DNA of 64,000 bases from Tetramitus jugosus. Taxonomy: Eukaryota; Heterolobosea; Eutetramitea; Acrasida; Vahlkampfiidae. Below are positions 10,478 to 21,136 of this stretch, in pieces (within the stretch, counting starts at the first letter, position 1; the number at the start of each line of letters is the position of its first letter). Where the stretch lies: the NCBI GenBank assembly GCA_937625935.1, contig OW569372.1, forward strand, positions 414,754-478,753, read 5' to 3'. A program made the position numbers and the translations under genes. The notes beneath the pieces are model-generated. The model was not told where the DNA came from and did no database searches. It worked only from the letters and a program-made list of their open reading frames with translations.

Positions 10478-10819
10478 GACTTCTTTGTCTAACAATCTTG
10501 GGTTTTGTTTGCTTGTTTCGAAAGCCAGCAGAGGCTCAAAAAATGCCCCACGTACGTCAAAAATCCTCAAACCATCTTGCAATCCCGAGCACAAGAGCGG
10601 ATGAGCACGATTCCAAGTCTGTCATCTTCAATTCCACTGAATTGCAAACCTGACATTCAACAATTTTTAAGTAATGCTTCTCACCGTAGCTTCTTGGCGT
10701 GTTTCTTATTTTTAGCATTGCACCGCTTCAGTTTTGGGCGATCAAAAAAAGAAAACACAAAACAACAACAACACGTTTTACAGCAACAACAACAAAAAGC
10801 AAAGAATCATATCAACATC
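10478..10819. other. Divergent intergenic region
   Basis: Separates the F-box/Arf-like gene (minus) from the KDEL receptor (plus). It holds a CAACAA-rich stretch just before the KDEL-receptor ATG, as in several other leaders of this window. I see no RNA gene and no convincing ORF that starts with ATG. Confidence 0.5.
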
Positions 10820-11565
10820 ATGAATATTTTCAGACTATTTGGAGATTTACTCCATCTGTCCAGCATCTTCCTCCTACTCTACAAGCTCATCAAAATTAGA
10901 AATGCAAGAAACATTTCACTCAAAACACAACGACTCTACTTGCTCATCTTCTTAACAAGATATCCTGATCTATTCTTTTCCTATATTTCTCTCTATAATA
11001 CTGTGATGAAGGTATGACTGTTTGTTTGCTTGTTTTTCTTAAATGAACAAGATTTGATGGCTCATTTTGCTTTTTGATGATGTTTCATGGTTGTTTCATG
11101 GTTGTTTGTTAGATCTTTTTCCTGTGTTCGGCACTTGCTGTTGTCTACTATATCCAAGGACCCTACAGAGCGACATATAATGCTGAAGATGATATTTTCC
11201 CTGTGAAATACTTGATTCTCGGTGCAGCTGTCATGGCTTTTATTTTCCCTGATCGATACACGTTGTTTGAACTCTCGTGGACATTTTCCATCTTTTTGGA
11301 ATCGGTTGCTATTATGCCGCAGCTTCAAATGATGCAGTCATCGGGTGGTGCTGAAGCTCTGACTCATCATTACATTTTCTTGCTCGGTGGTTACAGAGCA
11401 CTGTATTTGTTAAATTGGATTTATCGATTTTTGTTCGAGAAATATACGCCATATAATGCATGGTTGGCCGGATTGATTCAAACAGCGCTTTATGCAGACT
11501 TTTTCTACATTTATGTTAAGAAGGTGTGGAGATCGGGTCGAGAGTCACTGCCATATGACAAGTAA
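10820..11565 (+). CDS. ERD2: ER lumen protein-retaining (KDEL) receptor
   Basis: Two exons around a 101-nt intron at 11012-11112 (GTATGA...TTAG), 214 residues, close to the usual 212. It starts MNIFRLFGDLLHLSSIFLLL, the standard ERD2 opening, and keeps RYPDLFF, YIQGPYRATY, the ESVAIMPQLQM loop, and THHYIFLLGGYRALYLLNW. There are seven hydrophobic segments, as in the family. The protein returns escaped HDEL/KDEL proteins from Golgi to ER by pH-dependent binding. The first exon could only be placed by starting at the internal ATG; the upstream open frame is non-homologous. The same-strand 3' region contains a palindrome (see 11670). Confidence 0.96.
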
Positions 11566-11669
11566 TTGTTTGGGCAGAACAGAGCAAAGGAATGAAAAGA
11601 TGATATCTATGACACACATTTTGTTTTTCTTTACTTTTGATCAGCAATTACGGAATTCAACCATTAAAA

Positions 11670-11696
11670 CCTAATCATGATTAGGATCAATCCTAA
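11670..11696. repeat. Overlapping palindromes between convergent genes
   Basis: CCTAATCATGATTAGG (11670-11685) is a perfect 16-nt palindrome. TTAGGATCAATCCTAA (11681-11696) is a second hairpin with 7-bp arms that shares its left arm with the first. They lie between the 3' ends of the KDEL receptor and the PEX22-like gene, so they could form alternative transcript-end hairpins on either strand. Confidence 0.6.
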
Positions 11697-11744
11697 CTTT
11701 CTATTTTCACATGTACACATTTTAATTTTGTTTATTGAACGCGC

Positions 11745-12611
11745 CTACTTATCCAATGAATCAAACAGCGCGTTCAATGTATTGTAAACGTGTTGACCCT
11801 TTGTTGTGGGAACACTCGCATTACTGTCGCTGTCACTATCAATAAAGGAGCATGTAGGTGTGACGCGAGACACATTGGACAAGAAACGATTGAGCTCCGT
11901 TGTAACACCAGGGTCCGTTCCCACAAACAAGTTCGGTTCCAACTGTCTAGCAATCGCAATTTGTCCTCGAGCTGTCTCACAGAACAAAATCTTGTGCTCA
12001 TTCAATCCATAATCACACAACGACAAACCATCCTGTGATGACGACGAAGAAGAAGACTTCATACACTCTACAATCATTCTCTCCTGTTCATCGCTTTGAA
12101 CTTGAGTCACAATATACAACTCACATTCCTGTGCCAATTTTTGCAGAGTGGCCAATTGAGTCCTCAATACGACTATTCTCTCATTCAGTGCATCTACACT
12201 AGAATTGACATCATCACCATTATCACTCACAATAACAACATTGTCTTCGGAACTAACTCTAGACAAGAAGCAATCTGCTGTTACAATCACACGCCATCCA
12301 GAGTAGACATGAGCCTTGTTTTTTCCTCTCTTGTTGCGCTGTAGTTGTTGATCGGCAGTGTTTGTTCGTTGTTCGTCATTTTCATTTTCGTTATCATTGC
12401 GATCATTCAATCCTTGTTGTTGTCGCTGTTGTCGTTGTTGTTGTCTATTTTTTGATCCGCCACCGGTGAGGACAACGAGGAGTAGGGGCAGAAAACCCAT
12501 GAGTACAACAATGATCCATCCCCAAGACATTTTGAGCGAGAAATTACGTTTCAGTAGTGAAGAATAAAATGATGGTTGTTTGATGGTGGTGGGATACGAG
12601 CCTTTTGGCAT
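11745..12611 (-). CDS. PEX22-like peroxisomal membrane protein
   Basis: 288 residues from the first ATG. A second ATG at 12530 (MSWGWIIVVLMGFLPLLLVV) would give 261 and puts a membrane anchor at the very N-terminus, as expected for Pex22. After a Gln/Asn-rich linker comes a soluble domain with ITADCFLSRV, a helix, ELYIVTQV, then HKILFCETARGQIAIARQLE followed by PNLFVG. This last block resembles the conserved core of plant PEX22. Pex22 anchors and activates the ubiquitin-conjugating enzyme Pex4 for receptor recycling. The identification rests on this motif and the anchor plus domain layout, so a search is needed to confirm it. It is convergent with the KDEL receptor. An AATAAAC lies about 15 nt after the stop. 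Confidence 0.6.
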   Translation of the reverse strand: MPKGSYPTTIKQPSFYSSLLKRNFSLKMSWGWIIVVLMGFLPLLLVVLTGGGSKNRQQQRQQRQQQGLNDRNDNENENDEQRTNTADQQLQRNKRGKNKAHVYSGWRVIVTADCFLSRVSSEDNVVIVSDNGDDVNSSVDALNERIVVLRTQLATLQKLAQECELYIVTQVQSDEQERMIVECMKSSSSSSSQDGLSLCDYGLNEHKILFCETARGQIAIARQLEPNLFVGTDPGVTTELNRFLSNVSRVTPTCSFIDSDSDSNASVPTTKGQHVYNTLNALFDSLDK

Positions 12612-12815
12612 GAAGGAATGTTTTTAGGATCGATCGGAGAATGATGGAGTTTGTTTGATGGCTCCAGTTCACAGTTGAATTGCGCAACGCAAGTTTGTTG
12701 AACCACATGTGAAATTACACCGCAAACAACGCATTGCAATAATCACACACAAAACCAAACAACAACAATTCCATTTTTTTTATTCAATCGAACACTATCA
12801 TATATATAAGATAAC

Positions 12816-15110
12816 ATGGGTAGAACAAGGAAAAGAGCAGGAGCAGTCGGTCAAGCTCTCATGAACGCCAAAAACAAGCGCCACCAGAAAAATTATTCCG
12901 AGGTATGTTTTTTCCCTCCAAAAAATTCTCCGTTGTAATGCATAAGCTAACAGCCAGTTTAGAGACACACAACGGATCCATATGACTTGTCCAGTGGTCT
13001 ACGCATGGACTCTATCATTGAACAAAATGATCTTACAGAGTTCTTGTCGTATGCTACACTTGCCAATCGTGAATTTGCTGCTTCACATGATGAAAGCCTC
13101 ACACTTGTCGTCAATGATCAACCTCAAATTTTTTCAGTGAATCCACTCTCTCAGACACTTGAAGGTGAAACAGAGGAGGACGCCAAACGGAGAAGAGAAA
13201 AAATTGAGACAATGAATCTTGAAATTCCAAGACGTCCCAAATGGACGATCGACATGAGTGCAGAGGAGCTTCACGACATGGAAAGAGAAACATTTTTGCA
13301 TTGGCGGAGAAATTTGGCTTCCTTTGAACAGGACACGGATGCCACACTGACGCCATATGAAAAGAATTTGCACATGTGGAGGCAATTGTGGAGAGTCATT
13401 GAGAGAAGTGATGTGATTGTTCAGATTGTCGATTGCAGAAATCCACTCATGTTCCGATCCAAGGATCTCGAAAAGTATGTGCATGAGATTGATCAGGACA
13501 AGATGAATATTTTGTTGGTGAATAAATCGGATTTGTTGACCACGAAACAGAGATTCAAGTGGGCCAAGTACTTGAGAAATCAAGGTCTCAAGGTCATCTT
13601 CTTCTCTGCCTTCTTGGAACAGGACAAGATCAACAACACGACTCACTCCAAGGAAGAATTGCTAAAGATGCAACAGGATATGTTGGACAAGTTTGATATC
13701 AATGGATATGTCGATCCTGGAGAGGAAGACTGGACACACATTTATACCAGAGAGGAATTGTTGTGCTACTTTAAGAGTTTGATGAAGAATTTGGTGCCAA
13801 AGCTGAGAGAGAAGCAACGCAAGAGAGCAGCACTCATTAAATTTGCAAAGGCCAAACAATTGCAAGAACAGGAGGAGAAGAAGAAGAACAAGAAGAAGCG
13901 CAGACCAAGAAGAGATGGAGAAGGCAATGAGGATGAAGAGTCCACTCAAAAACCAGCTCCAGCAAAGAAATCTCAACAGAAGACTGTCGAAGTCGAGGAG
14001 GACTCAGATGATGATTTGGACCTGGTTAACGATCCAAACAACAAGGTTGTAGTTGGTATGGTGGGTTATCCAAACGTCGGTAAAAGTTCAGTGATTAACA
14101 CACTGTGTGGTCTCAAGAAGGTTGCTGTGGGATCTACTCCAGGTAAGACGAAACATTTCCAAACTCTACCTATTGGTAGACATGTGATGCTTTGTGATTG
14201 CCCTGGATTGGTGTTCCCATCAATGAGAACAACAAAGGAGGACATGGTGTGCGATGGTATCTTGCCTATTGATCAAATGAAGGATTATCGTCCCCCAATT
14301 GCTCTCGTCTGTCAGAGAATACCAAGAAGAGTGTTCGAACTGCTCTATGGTATTGATTTTGACAGTTACAAGAATAAGAATATTACCGAAATTCAGAAGA
14401 CCCTGAGATTGAAGCATTCTCAATATCAAAACAAACCACTAACAGTGGATGAATTGTTGACTGCGTTCGCTATGAGCAGAGGTCTCATGGCACAAAAGGG
14501 TGTTCCAAACTATCCTGGTACTTCAAGAGTTATTTTGAAGGATTATGTTGCTGGAAAGCTGCTGTATTGCCATCCTCCACCAAGTGATAAGATTGGTTTC
14601 AACGAAGGAAACGCATTTGATGAAGATGAGCTAATTGAAGATGAGGAAGAAGAAGAGTATGAAGAAGAAGAAGGCGATGAATTCTCTGATGATGAAGAAT
14701 ACTTTACAGAGAGTGAAGACGAAGAAGATGACATTGATGAACTGCTTGACAGCGATGGAGAGATTGCAGAAGATATGGAAACTATTATGAGAAACAAAGT
14801 GATTCACCAGTTCAACAAAGAGAACGTGCATTCTTCGCTATTGGATGAACGTGAACAAAAGTTGAGAGACAAGAGAAAGAAGATTCTGAAGAAGAAGAAG
14901 CAAAGACAAGTAGCATCAGGTGTCGACCAACCAATACAGGACGAAGACGAAGATGAAGAATTAACTGAGGAGCAAATCGAGTTCTTGAACCATAGCACGC
15001 AAGACTTGGAGATTGAACCAGTGATGAGTGCTCCTCCGAAGCTGAAGATGGAAGATCTCACACCAAAGCAACAAAAGAGAAAGTTGTTGATTTTGAAGAA
15101 CAAGAAATAA
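12816..15110 (+). CDS. LSG1: Large-subunit ribosome export GTPase LSG1
   Basis: Two exons: 12816-12902 encodes MGRTRKRAGAVGQALMNAKN and a few more residues, then a 60-nt intron (12903-12962, GTATGT...TTTAG), total 744 residues. It is a circularly permuted GTPase. NKSDLL (G4) comes first, then a Lys-rich insertion, then GYPNVGKSS (P-loop) and DCPGLV (G3). The family signature LWRVIERSDVIVQIVDCRNP is intact. The C-terminal third carries long Asp/Glu runs and ends in Lys-rich KRKLLILKNKK. LSG1 acts in the cytoplasm to release the export adaptor NMD3 from pre-60S subunits. Without the short first exon the open frame would begin at TTG, so the exon is well supported. The stop overlaps AAATAAAC. 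Confidence 0.95.
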
Positions 15111-15165
15111 ACATGAAATTTCCTTCACTTGCATGACAGCTGTCAGCGACTCAATATTTTATTGG

Positions 15166-16425
15166 TTAACTTGTTTCTTGTGTGTTGCTGTCTGGATGAG
15201 CTGCTACATGGAAATTGATTCTACTTTCTGTGCCCTTCCTCTTTGCCGAAGATCGTAACCACATAATTAAGTTGTATCGTTCTCCTTTTGTAAGCACAGT
15301 TGCACCGTGCATATGTGATCCATCGTGCATAATTGCCCTACCAATCACATGATCATACTCTGCATACTGAGTTCCCATACTTCTCGGATTGTCGGTCTTT
15401 CCCTGGAAGAATACGGCACCTCCTTCAAATCCCTCCCGTCCAAGACACACATTCAGTGTGAGCTCAGAGTCATCTACATGCAGATTCAACTTTACATCAC
15501 CAACTCCCCTTGCCTTGTACTCCACAATAAACGAGTGATGATCATCCAGAATCCATGCACCACGATTCAAGATTCGTGCTACATGACTGAAATAATCACA
15601 GACAAAACTGTCAAAGAATCGATTCAAACCCATCTCATCGCACACCACCCCAAAATTGTTCATTGAATTTGGTCTCAGGAAAATCTCATCTACAGTGCGC
15701 GAAAAATGCTGCACTTCTTCCAACAAGTGAACACAAAATTCACTCGTGAACAAATCAAAGGAATACACATCGGGACTCACCTCAAGAGTCAACCATTGCG
15801 AAAGTATGTCTCTCCTTGTAGAGTTAAACAATTTTTGAACTTGTAAAAATCGATCTCTGACCTGTAATTGTTCCTCTGTGAACTCCAAATCGTATTCCTC
15901 TTCTTCTTCTTCCTGTTCCTCATCTTCATTCTTCTCTTCTTTATTATCCTTATTATCTTTCTCTTGTAGCTCTTGTTGACTCAGCTTTTGCTTCTCAGCT
16001 TCTTCCTTTGCAAGCAAGAATTGCTTCTCTGCTTCTTCTTCCATGAGAAAAACAGTTTTACTCAGTTGTTGATACTCGATCAGAACTGGAGCTAACTGTT
16101 GGCATTGTTGAACAACTTGGAGAAATGTTGGATGGAGATGTTTCTCTGGATCCAATGTGTAAATGTCAGGGTGCAGTGGTTGATAGTCCTTGTGTTGATA
16201 TTCCAACGTCTCTCTGTACTGTGGCACAGCAAAGAGCTTTTGCTCTGTTGTTTGCTCTTGTTCTTTGTCTGCTTGTTGCTCACCGTGTTCATGGTGGTGG
16301 CTGTGATCGTGGTTGCAGCAGCTACTGTGGTCCTTGTGATCATGGTGGTGATCGCTACAAGAAGCATTTTTTTGTTCATGCGAATGGTGGTTGCATGTTT
16401 GGTGGCAGTGATGATGGTCCGACAT
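15166..16425 (-). CDS. 2-oxoglutarate/Fe(II) dioxygenase (OGFOD2-like) with His/Cys-rich N-terminus
   Basis: 419 residues. The C-terminal about 200 residues form a prolyl-4-hydroxylase-type double-stranded beta helix with LHVDDSE (HxD), a distal His in GSHMHGA, and Arg in KGERYNLIMWLR to hold 2-oxoglutarate. Upstream are FDLFTSEFCVHLLEEVQHF and a middle coiled, acidic region. Residues 1-50 are about half His with scattered Cys and Asp, which looks like a metal-binding tail; a head of this kind is unusual for the family. It may store or deliver iron to the active site, or bind zinc; this is inference. It lies 130 bp downstream of the pseudo-hydrolase on the same strand and is convergent with LSG1. 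An AATAAAA follows the stop by 4 nt. Confidence 0.85.
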   Translation of the reverse strand: MSDHHHCHQTCNHHSHEQKNASCSDHHHDHKDHSSCCNHDHSHHHEHGEQQADKEQEQTTEQKLFAVPQYRETLEYQHKDYQPLHPDIYTLDPEKHLHPTFLQVVQQCQQLAPVLIEYQQLSKTVFLMEEEAEKQFLLAKEEAEKQKLSQQELQEKDNKDNKEEKNEDEEQEEEEEEYDLEFTEEQLQVRDRFLQVQKLFNSTRRDILSQWLTLEVSPDVYSFDLFTSEFCVHLLEEVQHFSRTVDEIFLRPNSMNNFGVVCDEMGLNRFFDSFVCDYFSHVARILNRGAWILDDHHSFIVEYKARGVGDVKLNLHVDDSELTLNVCLGREGFEGGAVFFQGKTDNPRSMGTQYAEYDHVIGRAIMHDGSHMHGATVLTKGERYNLIMWLRSSAKRKGTESRINFHVAAHPDSNTQETS

Positions 16426-16555
16426 TCTTTGGTTTGGTTGATAATATTTTGAAGTTGAACATGAACGAAGAAGTTAATGAGAGAAAATTGGTTCAAATCG
16501 GGGCTTGAATTTTTTTGGTCTTCATAAGGTCTTGATTTAGTGAGCATGAGTTGAG

Positions 16556-18310
16556 TTACTCGTCAATTTGTTTCTTGTAAACACCCTTGTATTTACCCAG
16601 TGCAATGCCAAAGAACATGAAAGCACATACAGCAATCACACATAAGAGCACAACAAAGGGAATACTCACGAGGAAGGTGATGAGCACGGATTTGCTTACA
16701 ATGCCGAGAATCGAACCTCCATGATACAAGTTCGCACCTGTTGATAATCCTAGAGCCCAATACAGCCCAGATTGCTCAAACTTTGTAAAGTATGTGTCTG
16801 AAAACTGAGGAAGACTGCACTTGGTGGTTAATGATGCGTTCGTGGAGTTACTTAGTGCCTGAGCGAGTTTTTCGAGACCACAAGAGTCTCCAATAATGAT
16901 TGTGTTTCCACAATTATCACACGTGATCAGGTGCTTGTCATTGGCCGTAAATTGTGAGTAGAACAATTGTGATTGTCCTATCGTTGTCCTTGTGTTCATG
17001 TCCGAGTGAAACATGATGAAACTGCCGTTGTACTCTGTAGGATAATAGATGCTTGAGTTGTCATGGTAAGTGTAAGTTTGCATGAGGGTCGTAGAACAGG
17101 CAACGATGGAATCTCGATTCTGATCAAATAAATCATGTCGTGTTTCTTGTTGCCCATCAGACTCTGAGGCGCATGTACGATGTGAGTTCAGTTCAGTGTA
17201 GTTTGTAAACTCGGATGCTGACACAATGATGAATAAGTCTCTACTGAACGAGCTACCTTCTCCATAAAAAGAATCCCGAGTCACAGTATCTCTGTAGAAT
17301 GAAGTATAAAGGTTCTGCAGGAACCCCCGATCATCATCCTTGCATCTAACAAGGCGATACAGGAAAGGCAGAATGAGCGGTCGTAGTTTTAGGTCTGAAA
17401 GTGCCTTCGATACATATTCTTTCACTTCATTGAGACTAAAGTAAGATGGCATGCACTTACGAAACAACAGTGAATTAATCACTCTCTTTGACAAGTTTTC
17501 GACACTAGCGAACGCATCAGACACAGTTTTGCTGCACGCGACATCATCTTCACATTGTTTTAGTAATAAATTGCCAACAGATTGCACATAAGTATCCATT
17601 TGATAAGGTCTGTACTGCGTAGGGTTCATGACAGAGTCCACGACTACGAGAGATGTCACACTAGGACTCATTATCAACATGCGATTGATCACATAAGATC
17701 CATACCCGACTCCCACAAGTGACACTGTATCATTACCACTCTGCTTAAACTGTTGAATCGCATACAATACGTCCGAGGCGACCTGATTCGTCGAATATTC
17801 TTCAAAATTAATCTTTTGTTTCGTGTACTGTTCCATGCATCGATCAAACACTTGCCGATTCGTTGTTCGAAGAGTTGCTCCAGAACCCTTGCATTTCAGT
17901 TTACCTGACCCACCTGTGCCTCTATAGTCCATTACATAAATATCATACTTCTTATTCAACAACAAGAACAATTGATAAACATATTGAGAAGAGAATGTCT
18001 CTTCAGATGATTGTCCTGGTCCATCAGACAACAACCACAACTGGCGACGATTCTTGCGACGAGAGGACCGACTCTGCAGTCTTGTTATATGCAGTTTTAG
18101 ACTTGCTCCTTGTTGGGCACTTGACATGTGCAGCTTGGGAACAACCAGGTCAATGCATGAAGCATACTCGGAGTAAGACTTGGAACAACTGTACCATGGG
18201 AGCGATTCCGATAATGTGACGCCTGTGATACAAAACAGAAGGACAAGCAGGAAGAAAATCGCGACATGAACTTGAGTTCCTCTCATTTTTTTCTTTTTGT
18301 GACTTTTCAT
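16556..18310 (-). CDS. Secreted, membrane-anchored alpha/beta-hydrolase (S33 type) lacking nucleophile and His
   Basis: 584 residues. A basic N-terminus and hydrophobic run (VHVAIFFLLVLLFCITG) form a signal peptide. A second ATG nine codons in would also work. The fold follows tripeptidyl aminopeptidase-like S33 hydrolases: LLSDGPGQSSEE (oxyanion region), YDIYVMDYRGTGGSG, then the elbow LVGVGYGSYVINRM. The elbow should read GxSxG but Gly202 replaces the nucleophilic Ser. The Asp appears kept in FHSDMNTRTT. The expected GxGH near the end reads NCGNTI, with Asn469 where His should be. Two of three triad residues are therefore lost. A hydrophobic helix near the C-terminus (SIPFVVLLCVIAVCAFMFF) gives a type I membrane protein with a short basic tail. 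It is probably a non-catalytic surface or lysosomal protein. Confidence 0.82.
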   Translation of the reverse strand: MKSHKKKKMRGTQVHVAIFFLLVLLFCITGVTLSESLPWYSCSKSYSEYASCIDLVVPKLHMSSAQQGASLKLHITRLQSRSSRRKNRRQLWLLSDGPGQSSEETFSSQYVYQLFLLLNKKYDIYVMDYRGTGGSGKLKCKGSGATLRTTNRQVFDRCMEQYTKQKINFEEYSTNQVASDVLYAIQQFKQSGNDTVSLVGVGYGSYVINRMLIMSPSVTSLVVVDSVMNPTQYRPYQMDTYVQSVGNLLLKQCEDDVACSKTVSDAFASVENLSKRVINSLLFRKCMPSYFSLNEVKEYVSKALSDLKLRPLILPFLYRLVRCKDDDRGFLQNLYTSFYRDTVTRDSFYGEGSSFSRDLFIIVSASEFTNYTELNSHRTCASESDGQQETRHDLFDQNRDSIVACSTTLMQTYTYHDNSSIYYPTEYNGSFIMFHSDMNTRTTIGQSQLFYSQFTANDKHLITCDNCGNTIIIGDSCGLEKLAQALSNSTNASLTTKCSLPQFSDTYFTKFEQSGLYWALGLSTGANLYHGGSILGIVSKSVLITFLVSIPFVVLLCVIAVCAFMFFGIALGKYKGVYKKQIDE

Positions 18311-18416
18311 GTCAACTGTTCGGGAAAATAAAAGCGGAGTGCAAGGCAGATAACGGCTGGGTGAAAATTACGAATCATTTCTCTTGGTGATACGACTTAC
18401 AAAAATAATTTGAATA

Positions 18417-21050
18417 ATGAATGAACCTAGAGAAGATATGGGCCTTGAAGAATTTGAACTTTCTGATGAATCTTCGGGCAGCACGAAAGAGTTCCTGACA
18501 GTGAGAGAATTGGAAGAACAGAGTATTATAAATGGAGAGTTCGACAACAAGGAAATATTGTTGAAACGAAGTGACCAAAATGAGTTCCACATCTATCACC
18601 TACGTGAGCTAGAGAAGAACCGGAAGTATGTAACTCCGTCTGGTAATACAATTCAACGGATAGGAGAAGGAAAGATGTGGGTAAATTCACACACAAAGGT
18701 GGCGTTTGTTTCCAACACTCTAGAGGTAAGATTTATGTTTTTCTGTTCTATGTTTAACCTAAAACCTTCATTGACATTCTCTCTGTTGATATCTAGATAG
18801 AAGCTCTTCCTCTTTCTCTGAAAAAACAAAAAAACTCTCCAATATTACGATTGGACCCTGACACCCAGATCGATCTCACTCAAAGTTAGTAATGAATTTT
18901 CTTATTCTTATTCCGCTTCGATTTTATTCTGACCATCTTGTTTTCTAGATGAAACTGAATTCAAATCCTGGAATGAAAACATGTCAATCTTTACTCAATC
19001 TAAATTATTAAGTAACAGTCAAGAAGAAGATGACGGAGAGTGGTTATTCTCTCCAAACATTCGTCGTAGCAAGAAAGCAAAGAGTTTTGATTTTCAAACA
19101 ATTATGAATTTTGATATGGAGCAGGGAATGGATGGTCCACTACATGTACTGTCTCCCCCTCCTGAGGAAAACCTGAAACCCATCATGTTTGGTGTTTTGG
19201 ATCCATCTCAACTTCAATTTATCAGTCCTATCAGAAACCCTCAGAGCCAGGGAATGATTCGACCACTCACGACCCCTCAACAACAAGTTTTTCTCTCCGA
19301 CCACACAAGCAATGATACATCAACATGGGCACCAACCTCTCCTAGAGCAGCAAAATCCCCTAATTCTGTTTCTTCTCCACTAAAAGGATTGGATTATATG
19401 CCTAAAGTTTTTAATCCTTCTATTGGAAGTAGTCCAACTAAGAAAGTGACAAGAGATTCCAAGCCATTGGCTAATCCTACGAGAAAACCAGTCACCCAAC
19501 GTTCCTCGAATGTCGCTGCTTCGACCAGGAAAGTCGATCTCCAGCCCATTAATCAAAGAGGGACAAAATCAACGAATATTCCAACTTTAAGAACTCCTCA
19601 GCTGTCTGGCCATACAACTTTGAGTTTCTCCAACAGAACGCCTGCCAGAATTGCTGAATCTCAAAAGAAACCACCCGCGGTTTCTGTATCCTATGCCCAA
19701 CCTACAATCTCGGCTTCTATCAAAGCTCATCCTAAAGGCACGAATTCCCTTGATCGAAGCAACTGGAAGTTAATACAATGGAGAAAGGATCAAATGAAAG
19801 ATCCTCCAAAAGAGTTAGTCCGAAAGCCAGAAGAAAGAAGAAAACCTCAGAGTGAAGCTCCCAGAAAACATTTTAAGACGAAACCTCTCTACACTCCTAG
19901 AGGAAAATGTATCACTGATGACCTCTCGATATCCTTGAAGACAACCCAAGCTCCTTCTTTGTCCACAACACCACTGGTCCCAAGATCGCCAACATCACCG
20001 AGATCACCTCAGAGCAGAGACTGTGAGGACTCAAAATATGAAGTGGAAAGTATTGTTACAGCTCATAGTATCCTTGAAGATCTAATAGAGAAAGCTGTAG
20101 TATCTTCTAAAAGGTCGGAGATAGATCAAGAAGAAGTGATTCTTTATGGTGTAATGGAAAATATTCCTCAGGAACTATGCAGAAATATTAGATTGAATTG
20201 CTTGTTTAGGTGTCAGGTAGATGTTGAATTATATGACCAAGAACACTCTTCTGAGCCAGTGTTCGTAGAGCGCTCCGTAACAGCTTTTATGGAACTTGTA
20301 GACTCGATCCGAACTAGAAGTAGAGATAGCAATATAAGTGCTGAAAATATTGTGTGCGACGAAGACCAAACAGCAGTGAACAATGCTTACTACTATCTCT
20401 CAATTGGAAATTCGGTGCCTCTGCCCGATTGTTTGTTTGAAAAGGTTGTTCCTCTGAGACCTAGACAGTCATTCTGTAAAGTTAAACCTTTATTGAAATC
20501 AAAGTTCTGGTACATCATCAAACCAGAAATGGATGATTACGAACTGGTTTCCAAGGTAATTTTCACAACAGGACACATAGACAATATTCCCCAGATACGT
20601 GAATTTATAATGAACAGAAGTAATCGGCCCAATAGTGGTCAGACTCTGAACGATCTATTTGATAGATTGCTAAAGATAACAGATAGTAATATTATCACTT
20701 CTCCAATGAAAGAGCTCAAGAAGCAAGTAAAGGATACTCCAAAGATGAAGAACCGAGCTGGTATGGATGCTGTTACCCTTCCCTTCACTCCAACGAGTCC
20801 TAACGATATAGTAGTTGACGTGGACAAACTCAACACACCTCCTGACGAAAGAAACAAAAAACCAATGATGGTCCATCCCCCCACAAGTGAACTCACTCCT
20901 ATGAAAGAAAACCAGAACATCTCTTCCTGCACACCACCGACTTCTCCAACTCTCTCGCCACAAGTCGATACGGCACAAGCCAAGAAAGTCCAAAGTAACA
21001 ACAAAATCTCTCGTTATCTCAGAAGAATTCGTAAGAAATTTGGTCTCTGA
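18417..21050 (+). CDS. Hypothetical Ser/Pro-rich disordered protein, three exons
   Basis: Three exons with introns at 18726-18796 (GTAAGA...TCTAG) and 18885-18948 (GTTAGT...TCTAG) give 832 residues with a consistent frame. The first exon is acidic and ends in HTKVAFVSNTLE. The long last exon is disordered and full of SPxxSP and TPxx motifs, plausible sites for proline-directed kinases. A more folded patch lies around residues 520-700 (RPRQSFCKVKPLLKSKFWYI, then a helical segment). The C-terminus is basic (RRIRKKFGL). I recognise no family. Cell-cycle or cytoskeletal regulation is possible from the motifs, but not shown. The next gene's first possible ATG is only 5 nt past the stop. Confidence 0.8.
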
Positions 21051-21136
21051 ATACAATGAAGTCCTCTCTTCTGGTATTGCTCCGATCTTCATTTGCCCGT
21101 TGTGTGCACAAAAAATGGGACCAATCATCAAAAAGC

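Noticed and set aside
18459-18500. CTGATGA ... GAAA resembling a hammerhead ribozyme core
   Set aside because: The sequence between has no stem II pairing and the site lies in a coding exon.
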